A stretch of 64,000 nucleotides of DNA, taken from positions 930,001 through 994,000 of the forward strand of contig NZ_STGB01000001.1 of assembly GCF_005222815.1 (NCBI RefSeq), in the 5' to 3' direction. The DNA is from Roseomonas sp. AR75 (GTDB lineage Bacteria; Pseudomonadota; Alphaproteobacteria; Acetobacterales; Acetobacteraceae). Shown one piece after another: positions 57,681 through 64,000 of the stretch. Each line of letters begins with the position of its first letter. Positions within the stretch are counted from its first letter, which is position 1. Below the pieces are notes generated by a model. That model ran no database searches and was not told where the DNA came from. It saw only the letters and a program-made list of their open reading frames with translations. The position numbers and the translations under genes were made by a program.

Positions 57681-58907
57681 TCAGGCCGGCTGCATCGCGC
57701 GCGGCCTCGGCCGGACCAGCAGCAGCAGGACCAGCGCCAGGGCGAGGCCCGGCAGCACCGCCAGGTTCTGCACGTTCCAGCCGAAGGCGGCGTGCACGAA
57801 GCCGGAGCCGATCGCGGTGCAGGCCACCGTGCCGAACACGATGAAATCGTTGGCCGCCTGCGCGCGCAAACGCTCCGCCGGGGAATGGCTTTCCGCGAGC
57901 AGGGTCGTCGCGCCGGTGAACATGAAGTTCCAGCCGAGCCCCAGCAGCACCAGCGACGACGTGAAATGCAGGAAGCTGATGCCGGTGATCGCCACCAGGA
58001 CGCAGGCGATGTTCAGCAGCGTCCCGGCCACGATGATGCGCCTGGCGCCGAACCGCCCGATCAGCCGCCCCGTCACGAAGCCCGGCGCGAACATCGCCAG
58101 CGCATGCGCCTGGATGACCGTGGCCGAGGCCGCGATGCCGAAGCCGCAGGCCATCATCTCCAGCGGCGTCGAGACCATGAGCAGGTTCATCGTGCCATAG
58201 GCGATGGCAGCCGTGAGCGCCGCGGTCAGGAAGGCCGGACGGCGGATGATCTCCAGCACCGGCGTCGGGCTCGCCTGGCGCGGCGGGGCCGGCGGCAGGC
58301 GTACGAAGGCGAGCAGGGTCAGGCAGATCAGCGGCAGGGTCGTCAGGATCAGGTAGGTGCCGAGGAAGGTGAAGGGCTCCACCAGATCCTTGGAGTGCTT
58401 GACAAGTTCCGGCCCGAAGATCGCCGACAGCACGCCGCCGGCCATCACCAGCGCGATGGCGCGCGGCCGGTAGGCGGGGGTGGCGACCTCGGAGGCGGCG
58501 AAGCGGTATTGCTGGGCGATGCCGAAGCCGATGCCGGCCGGCAGCCCGCCCGCGGCATAGAGCCAGAAATCATGCCGCCAGATGCCGAGCGCGAAGGTGA
58601 GCGTGCCGATCACCATGCAGATCGCGCCGAGGTTGAAGCCGGCGCGGCGGCCGAGGCGGGCGAAGATGATGCCGGCGGGGATCGAGGCCGCCATGGTCGC
58701 GACCCATTGCAGGCCGAGCGGCAGCGTCGCCAGCACCTTGTTCTCGGCCAGGCTGTAGCCAATCAGGGCCGACATCGCGATCTGCCCGACGGCCGAGGCG
58801 TTCATCGTCGCCTGGCAGAAGAACAGCAGCAGGACGTCCAGCTTCATCCGCTTCTCGGCAGCGGCGGCGGTCGCGGGTGCAGCGGTGGTCACGCGAAGTG
58901 GCTCCAT
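57681..58907 (-). CDS. MFS transporter
   Basis: A 408-residue twelve-helix transporter of the major facilitator superfamily. The N-terminal half shows GIIFARLGRRAGFNLGAI as the loop 2-3 motif; the halves are separated by a short cytoplasmic loop (RLPPAPPRQASP). Its start overlaps the end of thiL by 19 bp, so it is probably translated from the rib-nusB-thiL transcript. The substrate is unknown; a vitamin or metabolite export role would be a guess. Confidence 0.85.
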   Translation of the reverse strand: MEPLRVTTAAPATAAAAEKRMKLDVLLLFFCQATMNASAVGQIAMSALIGYSLAENKVLATLPLGLQWVATMAASIPAGIIFARLGRRAGFNLGAICMVIGTLTFALGIWRHDFWLYAAGGLPAGIGFGIAQQYRFAASEVATPAYRPRAIALVMAGGVLSAIFGPELVKHSKDLVEPFTFLGTYLILTTLPLICLTLLAFVRLPPAPPRQASPTPVLEIIRRPAFLTAALTAAIAYGTMNLLMVSTPLEMMACGFGIAASATVIQAHALAMFAPGFVTGRLIGRFGARRIIVAGTLLNIACVLVAITGISFLHFTSSLVLLGLGWNFMFTGATTLLAESHSPAERLRAQAANDFIVFGTVACTAIGSGFVHAAFGWNVQNLAVLPGLALALVLLLLVRPRPRAMQPA

Positions 58908-59851
58908 CCCCCCCGGGGCAGCGTGATGGCGGTCCCTGCATCATCCAGCACGCATACACCCTCTCCGTCCAGGAAGCGGCCGATGCGCGTGACGGGGGTC
59001 TGTGTTGCACGCCCGGCCGCCCGCACGCGATCCGCATCTCCCGGCGCGGCGGCAAAGAGCAATTCGTAGTCGTCGCCGCCGGAGAGGATTCGGGACAGCA
59101 GCGCCGGATCGGCCGCCAGAGCGCCCCGGGCAGGGTCGGACAGCGGCACGGAAGGCGCCTCGATGGCTGCGGCACAGCCGGCGGCGCGGGCGAGGTGGCC
59201 GAGGTCCTGCGCCAGCCCGTCCGACACATCCATCGCCGCCGTCGCGATGCCGGCGAGCGCCTGGCCGAGCGCGAGGCGGGGCGTCGGCACGCGGTAGCGG
59301 GCGGCGAGGTGCGGATCCGGCGGCAGGCGGCCGGTCAGCGCCAGCAGACCGAGCGCGCCGTCGCCGATGGTGCCGGAGACCCAGACCTCGTCGCCGGGCC
59401 GCGCGCCGGCGCGGCGCAGCGCGCAGCCGGGTTCGACGGTGCCGAGGATGGTGAGGGAAAAGGTCGCGGGCCCGGGCGTGCCGACGGTGTCGCCGCCGAG
59501 GACGGTCAGGCCGAACTCCGCCTGATCGGCCGCCAGCCCCGCGACGAAGCCGGCGATCCAGGCGTCGTCGGTGCCATGCGGGAAGGCGCAGGTCATGAGG
59601 TAGCCGAGCGGCGTGGCGCCCATGGCGGCAAGGTCGGACAGGTTCACCCGCAGCAGCTTGCGGCCGATGGTCTCGGGCGGGTCCTCGGGGAGGAAATGCA
59701 CGCCGGCGACCATGGCGTCGGCGGCAAGGACAAGCTGCCGGCCGGCAGGCGGGTCGAGCAGCGCGGCGTCATCGGACAGGTCGAGCGCACCGGCGCCGGC
59801 AAGCGGGCGGAAATGACGGGCAATGAGGGCGAATTCGGGGGGGAGCGTCAT
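58889..59851 (-). CDS. thiL: Thiamine-monophosphate kinase
   Basis: A 320-residue PurM-fold kinase that phosphorylates thiamine monophosphate to the pyrophosphate. Motifs are LSDDAALLD with the metal-binding Asp pair, NLSDLAAMGATP, VLGGDTVG and AAMDVSDGLAQDLGHLA. The start at 59851 (MTLPPEF) was chosen over an upstream in-frame Met because the extension falls in the repeat element. nusB and thiL are often adjacent in alphaproteobacteria; here a palindromic element (59870-59952) separates them. Confidence 0.93.
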   Translation of the reverse strand: MTLPPEFALIARHFRPLAGAGALDLSDDAALLDPPAGRQLVLAADAMVAGVHFLPEDPPETIGRKLLRVNLSDLAAMGATPLGYLMTCAFPHGTDDAWIAGFVAGLAADQAEFGLTVLGGDTVGTPGPATFSLTILGTVEPGCALRRAGARPGDEVWVSGTIGDGALGLLALTGRLPPDPHLAARYRVPTPRLALGQALAGIATAAMDVSDGLAQDLGHLARAAGCAAAIEAPSVPLSDPARGALAADPALLSRILSGGDDYELLFAAAPGDADRVRAAGRATQTPVTRIGRFLDGEGVCVLDDAGTAITLPRGGWSHFA

Positions 59852-59869
59852 GTCGGGCGAGGGAGCGCG

Positions 59870-59952
59870 GCCCCCACCCAACCCTCCCCCGCACTTCGGG
59901 GGAGGGCTTCTTCTCCCTCTCCCGCAGTGCGGGGGAGGGTCGGGGTGGGGGC
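59870..59952. repeat. Dispersed palindromic element, copy 2
   Basis: The same design as 25592-25689: outer arms GCCCCCACC / GGTGGGGGC, two inner hairpins with CCCTCCCCCGCA and GCGGGGGAGGG arms. It lies inside the nusB-thiL operon gap, where it could modulate read-through or mRNA stability. Confidence 0.8.
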
Positions 59953-59959
59953 CAATCCC

Positions 59960-60454
59960 CTACCCCCGCGCGAATTCATCCGACCGGAACTTCCGCGCCA
60001 GCGCCTCCAGCACGCCATTTGCGAATTTCGGCTCGTCGCCGGCGAAGAAGCCGTGGGCGATGTCGAGATACTCGTTGATCACCACGCGCATCGGCGGGTC
60101 GTTCTTCTGCATCAGCTCCGCCCCCGCCGCGCGCAGCAGCGCGCGCAGCACGGGATCGAGCTTCTCCAGCGGCCAGTCCTTGGCCAGCACCTCGGCCAGT
60201 GCGGCGTCGATCGGCTCGATGTTGCCGGCGGCGGCCCGGACAAGCTTCGCGAACAGCCGCACATCGGCCTCTGGCACGCGGCCCTCGCCGAAACCTTCCT
60301 CGGCCTCGTTCGGGCCGAGGCGATGGCGGACGAACTGCTCGATCACGGTTTCCGGATTCTCGCCGGCCTGCTCGGACTGGAACAGCGCCTGCACGGCCGC
60401 AACGCGCGCGCCGGTACGGGGCCGCCCACGCTGGATCTGCGCCTTGCCGCTCAC
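59960..60454 (-). CDS. nusB: Transcription antitermination factor NusB
   Basis: A 164-residue all-helical protein: RTGARVAAVQALFQSEQAG near the N-terminus is the family start, and MRVVINEYLDIAHGFFAGDEPKFANGVLEAL is the C-terminal signature. NusB with NusE binds boxA RNA in rRNA antitermination. It overlaps ribH by four bases, the standard ribH-nusB coupling. Length is slightly above the E. coli protein owing to an acidic middle insertion, as seen in alphaproteobacteria. Confidence 0.94.
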   Translation of the reverse strand: MSGKAQIQRGRPRTGARVAAVQALFQSEQAGENPETVIEQFVRHRLGPNEAEEGFGEGRVPEADVRLFAKLVRAAAGNIEPIDAALAEVLAKDWPLEKLDPVLRALLRAAGAELMQKNDPPMRVVINEYLDIAHGFFAGDEPKFANGVLEALARKFRSDEFARG

Positions 60455-60927
60455 GAGGCGAACCGCCGCGCCAGCGCGATCTGCTGCACCATCGCATGGG
60501 CCGCCTCGGCGCCCTTGTTCATGCGGTCGTCGCGGGACCGCGCGATGGCCTGCTCGATCGTGTCCACCGTCAGCAGCCCGAAGCCGAGCGGCGCGCCGGT
60601 CTCGACGGAAAGCGCCATCACGCCCTGGCAGACCGCATCGCAGATGAAGGTGTAGTGATCAGTCTCGCCGCGCACGACGCAGCCGAGCAGCAGGAAGCCG
60701 TCCCAGTTGCCGCGGCGCAGCGCCATGCGCAGGGCTGCCGGCAGCTCGAAGGCGCCGGCAACATCGGCGACATCGACGCGCGCGCCGATCTCGTCCAGCA
60801 CGGCGCGCGCGCCGCGCAGCATGCCGCCCACGACATCGGCATAGTAGGGCGCCTGGATCACCAGCACCCGCGGCGCCGGCCCGTCGAGCGCCGCCCTGGC
60901 GCGCTCCGGAGAATCTTTCGTACTCAC
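60451..60927 (-). CDS. ribH: 6,7-dimethyl-8-ribityllumazine synthase
   Basis: A 158-residue lumazine synthase joining 3,4-dihydroxy-2-butanone 4-phosphate with the ribityl-aminouracil. The active-site segments are VAGAFELPAAL, LLGCVVRGETDHYTFI with the catalytic His, and PLGFGLLTVDTIEQA. A long Ala-rich N-terminus is typical in this group. ATGA overlap with ribBX (60924-60927) and nusB places it in the middle of the operon. Confidence 0.94.
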   Translation of the reverse strand: MSTKDSPERARAALDGPAPRVLVIQAPYYADVVGGMLRGARAVLDEIGARVDVADVAGAFELPAALRMALRRGNWDGFLLLGCVVRGETDHYTFICDAVCQGVMALSVETGAPLGFGLLTVDTIEQAIARSRDDRMNKGAEAAHAMVQQIALARRFAS

Positions 60928-62048
60928 GCGGAATCCTTCAGGATCGGTCGGGTCTCGACCACCGTCAGCCCATAGCCTTCCAGGCCGACAACAGGACGGG
61001 GGTTGTCGGACAGGCGGATGATCTCGCGCAAGCCCAGATCGGCAAGGATCTGCGCGCCGATGCCGTAGTCGCGCAGTTCCGGCGCGGTGGCGCGCCGCTC
61101 CCGCCCCGCGCGCACGGCCTGGGAAAGCCCGTCCGCACGCCAGTCGCGCAGCAGCACCACCACGCCGCGGCCCGCATCGGCGATGGCCTGCATGGCGTTG
61201 TGCAGCTCATGCTCGGCGCGGCCGGCGACGAGATCCTGCAGCATGGAGGCCGCGTGCATCCGCACCAGCGCCGGTTCCGGCCGCGCCAGGTCGCCCTTCA
61301 CCAGTGCCAGGTGCTCACCGTGGTCGAGCGTGGAGGCATAGACCACCACGCGCCAGGTGCCGCCGATGCCCTCGATCGAGCCGTCCTCGACCCGGCGCAC
61401 CAGGCGTTCGGTACGGCGGCGATGCGCGATCAGGTCGGCGATGGTGCCGAGCTTCAGGCCGTGATGCTGCGCGAAGGCGACGAGGTCGGGCATGCGCGCC
61501 ATGGTGCCGTCGTCGTTCATGATCTCGCAGATCACGCCGGACGGGTTCAGCCCGGCCATGCGGGCGAAATCCACCGCGGCTTCCGTGTGCCCGGCCCGCA
61601 CCAGCACGCCGCCGTCGCGCGCCACCAGCGGGAAGACATGGCCGGGCGTGACGATGTGCTCGCGCCCCAGCTCCGGGTTGATCGCGACGGCCACGGTGCG
61701 CGCGCGGTCGGCGGCGGAGATCCCTGTGGTCACGCCGTCGCGTGCCTCGATGGAGACGGTGAAGGCGGTCTGGTGCCGCGTGCCGTTGGACTGCGCCATC
61801 AGCGGCAGGCCGAGCTGTTCCACCCGCGCGCGCGTCATCGCCAGGCAGATCAGCCCGCGGGCGTGGCGGGCCATGAAGTTGATGGCGTCAGGCGTCGCGA
61901 ATTGCGCGGGAATGACCAGGTCGCCCTCGTTCTCGCGGTCCTCGTCATCCACCAGGATGAACATACGGCCGCGCCGGGCTTCCTCCAGCAATTCCTCGGC
62001 CGGGCTGAGGAATTCGGCGAAGCTGGTCTGCGTGGTCTCGACCTTCAC
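60924..62048 (-). CDS. ribB: RibBX: DHBP synthase with a degenerate GTP cyclohydrolase II-like domain
   Basis: A 374-residue protein. Residues ~1-205 are a full DHBP synthase: [18 protein letters not shown] with acidic ligands, [11 protein letters not shown], and [16 protein letters not shown]. The C-terminal half resembles GTP cyclohydrolase II, but the Zn-binding cysteines are missing: where the family has 'H-x-x-C...C-x-C' this protein reads [20 protein letters not shown], and the GRGIGL loop is replaced by RDWRADGL. It should therefore make 3,4-dihydroxybutanone phosphate but not open GTP; a separate RibA must exist elsewhere. This is the known RibBX variant. GTG start overlaps the ribE stop. 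Confidence 0.9.
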   Translation of the reverse strand: MKVETTQTSFAEFLSPAEELLEEARRGRMFILVDDEDRENEGDLVIPAQFATPDAINFMARHARGLICLAMTRARVEQLGLPLMAQSNGTRHQTAFTVSIEARDGVTTGISAADRARTVAVAINPELGREHIVTPGHVFPLVARDGGVLVRAGHTEAAVDFARMAGLNPSGVICEIMNDDGTMARMPDLVAFAQHHGLKLGTIADLIAHRRRTERLVRRVEDGSIEGIGGTWRVVVYASTLDHGEHLALVKGDLARPEPALVRMHAASMLQDLVAGRAEHELHNAMQAIADAGRGVVVLLRDWRADGLSQAVRAGRERRATAPELRDYGIGAQILADLGLREIIRLSDNPRPVVGLEGYGLTVVETRPILKDSA

Positions 62049-62653
62049 CGCTGATACTCCCGCAGGCGGGCGACGTAGCGCGCCATCATGTCGATCTCGA
62101 TGTTCACCCGGCTGCCGGGTTGCAGCGTGCCGAAGGTGGTGATGGTGGCGGTGTGCGGGATGATGTTCACCCCGAATTCCTCGCCCGCAACCTCGTTCAC
62201 CGTCAGCGAGACGCCGTCGATCGCGACCGATCCCTTCGGCGCGATGAAGGGCGCCACCGTCTGCGGCACCCGGAAGCGCCAGCGGACCGAGCCGTTCTCC
62301 GGCGTGGCGGAGACCACCTCCCCCGTGCCGTCCACATGGCCGGCAACCAGGTGCCCGCCCAGCTCGTCGCCCATCTTCAGCGAGCGTTCCAGGTTCACCC
62401 GCGTCCCCGCCTGCCAGCCGCCCAGCGTGGTCTTCGACAGCGTCTCGGCCGAGGCCTCCACCGCAAACCAGTCGGCGCCGAGTTCCACCGCCGTGAGGCA
62501 GACGCCGGAGCAGGCGATTGAGGCGCCGAGCGCCACCGGCGGATTGGCCAGGAAGGCGGGCGAGGTGCCGATGATCAGCCGGTGGTCCTGGCCGCCCCCG
62601 ATCGGCTGCACCTCCCGCACCGTGCCGAGGTCCGTGACGATCCCGGTGAACAT
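62045..62653 (-). CDS. ribE: Riboflavin synthase alpha subunit
   Basis: A 202-residue riboflavin synthase with the two internally repeated lumazine-binding barrels: [12 protein letters not shown] opens the first, with [14 protein letters not shown], and GHVDGTGEV opens the second, with [14 protein letters not shown]. It dismutates two lumazines to riboflavin. Gene order ribD-ribE-ribBX-ribH is the canonical alphaproteobacterial layout. The spacing to ribD is 6 bp, and the stop overlaps the ribBX GTG. Confidence 0.95.
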   Translation of the reverse strand: MFTGIVTDLGTVREVQPIGGGQDHRLIIGTSPAFLANPPVALGASIACSGVCLTAVELGADWFAVEASAETLSKTTLGGWQAGTRVNLERSLKMGDELGGHLVAGHVDGTGEVVSATPENGSVRWRFRVPQTVAPFIAPKGSVAIDGVSLTVNEVAGEEFGVNIIPHTATITTFGTLQPGSRVNIEIDMMARYVARLREYQR

Positions 62654-62659
62654 CTTTCG

Positions 62660-63760
62660 TCAGTCCCTCTCGAATTCGGTCAGCCAATCCTCGCCCAGCG
62701 GACGCGCGGCGACACGGCGGAATCTGGGCATGGCGGCCAGCACGTCCACCGGCAGCGGATAGGCGGCGGGCAGCCCATCCCCGCCCATGATGCCGGGGGC
62801 ATGGAACCAGGCGAGGCGATCCACAAGCCCCTCCCGCAGCAGCCCCGCCGCGATGCCGGCGCCGCCCTCGGCCAGCACGCGGGTGACGCCGCGCTGCGCG
62901 AGCGCCTCCAGCAGGGGGCGGAGCGCCAGCCCCTCCCGCGCCCGCGGCACGGTGGCCAGCTCGACGCCGGCGGATTGGTAGGGGGCGCGGACGGAAGGGG
63001 GGTGGCCGGGCGCGGTGACGATCAGGGTCGGCGTGTCCTGCGCCGTGGCGACCAGCCGGGCCGTGACAGGCATGCGCAGCCGGGCATCGGCCACCACCCG
63101 CAGCGGCTGGCGCGGCGTGGCGCCGGGCAGCCGGCAGGTGAGCTCGGGATCGTCGGCGAGTGCGGTGCCGGAGCCGACGAGGATCGCGTCGTGCCGGGCG
63201 CGCAGCGCATGCGCCTCCCGCCGCGCGGGCGGGCCGGTGATCCACTGGCTTTCGCCGGTGCGGGTGGCGATGCGGCCATCCAGCGTGGTGGCGAGCTTCA
63301 GCGTGACCAGCGGCAGGCCCTGGGTGATGCGCTTGATGAAGCCGGCGGTGACGGCCCGCGCCTCGGCGGCGCAGAGCCCCTCCTCCACCGCGATCCCGGC
63401 CTCCCGCAGCCGCACGAAGCCGCGGCCATCCACGCGATGGTCGGGGTCGCGCAGCGCGCAGACGACGCGGGCGATGCCGGCGGCGATCAGCGCGTCGCAG
63501 CAGGGCGGCGTGCGGCCGTGATGCGAACAGGGCTCCAGCGTGACATAGGCGGTCGCGCCGCGGGCGAGGTGCCCTGCCCTGCGCAGCGCCTCCGTCTCGG
63601 CATGCGGGCGCCCGCCGGGCTGGGTCCAGCCGCGGCCGACGACCTGACCGTCGCGGACGATGACGCAGCCGACCGAGGGATTCGGCCAGACATTGCCGAG
63701 CCCACGCCGCGCCAACGCCAGCGCGGCCTGCATATGGGCGAGGTCGGCGGGATCGGGCAC
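62660..63760 (-). CDS. ribD: Bifunctional riboflavin deaminase/reductase RibD
   Basis: A 366-residue enzyme for the second and third steps of riboflavin synthesis. The deaminase half has NPSVGCVIV, the zinc motif GRPHAETEAL and PCSHHGRTPPCC with two Cys ligands. The reductase half has KLATTLDGRIATRTGESQWITG and VLAEGGAGIAAGLL. It is the first gene of the operon; the 240 bp upstream contain no FMN-riboswitch-like structure that I could recognise. Confidence 0.95.
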   Translation of the reverse strand: MPDPADLAHMQAALALARRGLGNVWPNPSVGCVIVRDGQVVGRGWTQPGGRPHAETEALRRAGHLARGATAYVTLEPCSHHGRTPPCCDALIAAGIARVVCALRDPDHRVDGRGFVRLREAGIAVEEGLCAAEARAVTAGFIKRITQGLPLVTLKLATTLDGRIATRTGESQWITGPPARREAHALRARHDAILVGSGTALADDPELTCRLPGATPRQPLRVVADARLRMPVTARLVATAQDTPTLIVTAPGHPPSVRAPYQSAGVELATVPRAREGLALRPLLEALAQRGVTRVLAEGGAGIAAGLLREGLVDRLAWFHAPGIMGGDGLPAAYPLPVDVLAAMPRFRRVAARPLGEDWLTEFERD

Positions 63761-64000
63761 GGGATCAGGCGGCGTTGCGGGGGCGCATGGCGGCTACTTG
63801 GCGCAGGGTGGAGCTTTGCGGAAGTGGCGTGCGCCAGCGGGGGCATTCGGCGAACTGGCGGCTACTGCCAAGCGGCGTCACACTCCGGAGCGCGTAGCGG
63901 ATTGCCGCGCCAGAGGCTCAGCTGTGCTAGACTGGTCCGCGACGCTCCCATCCGGGTTCAAAGGGCAGGCTCGTGCGAAATACCCCATCTTCTCCTACTG
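63761..64000. other. Region upstream of ribD, window end
   Basis: 240 bp with no clear gene. A GTG at 63973 preceded by AAAGGGCAGG could begin a plus-strand gene that continues beyond the window, but nine codons are not enough to judge. Confidence 0.3.

Noticed and set aside
63761..64000. FMN riboswitch upstream of ribD
   Set aside because: I could not find the characteristic conserved RFN segments; nothing supports it.

Overview
The window looks like a chromosomal segment of a high-GC alphaproteobacterium, most likely of the Acetobacteraceae (Roseomonas-like). Supporting signs are the many TctC/Bug-type periplasmic receptors, the order ubiquinol-cytochrome-c chaperone / DUF177 / rpmF / plsX / fabH / ihfA / merR, the riboflavin cluster with a RibBX-type protein, and the tightly packed ATGA-overlapping operons. 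The family placement is inference from gene content; no similarity search was run.

Layout. (1) 1-16486: catabolic and transport genes for unidentified carboxylates or aromatic-derived acids: a panE fragment, alpha/beta hydrolases, a polysaccharide deacetylase, a CMD protein, an SDR, racemase/isomerase-family proteins, MFS and Bug proteins, a TAXI-type TRAP system, acyl-CoA dehydrogenase, amidohydrolase and acyl-CoA synthetase. (2) 16695-22597: small envelope proteins, pqiABC, a two-TM ion channel and mtgA. (3) 22684-30543: two Bug receptors, a PDC-lactonase-like amidohydrolase, aroQ with a TRAP dctMQP operon, and two tandem FCD/GntR regulators. (4) 30544-35231: a poly-Gly/FG-GAP-like repeat protein, a GT9-like glycosyltransferase and a methyltransferase. 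(5) 35303-52500: a 17.2-kb genomic island. (6) 52453-63760: tRNA-Pro followed by core genes (merR, ihfA, fabH, plsX, rpmF, DUF177, cytochrome bc1 chaperone, bamE, MFS, thiL, nusB, ribH, ribBX, ribE, ribD).

The most interesting object is the island. It is delimited by a perfect 48-bp direct repeat that is the 3' end of tRNA-Pro(GGG); the intact tRNA lies at the right end. Between the repeats lies a whole type III CRISPR-Cas immune system and no other recognisable cargo. It has an adaptation/processing operon (RT-cas1, cas2, cas6), array 1 (13 repeats), an interference operon (an HD-less Cas10-like protein plus three large proteins with RAMP signatures), array 2 (21 repeats) and a two-gene operon of a CorA-type membrane protein with a DHH-type phosphoesterase. 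The CorA + DHH phosphodiesterase pair matches the effector/off-switch logic of SAM-AMP signalling known from the Bacteroides fragilis type III-B system.

A working model, by inference: RT-Cas1/Cas2 acquire spacers, possibly from RNA, into two arrays whose leaders share a TTGACA at the same 19-nt distance from repeat 1. One Cas6 processes two diverged repeats whose hairpins covary. The Cas10/RAMP complex senses target RNA and makes a nucleotide signal through its palm domain, without HD DNase activity. The signal opens or activates the CorA-like membrane effector, and the DHH enzyme removes the signal. I found no Cas5, no small subunit, no CARF effector and no integrase gene, so both the subtype and the mobility of the island are open questions.
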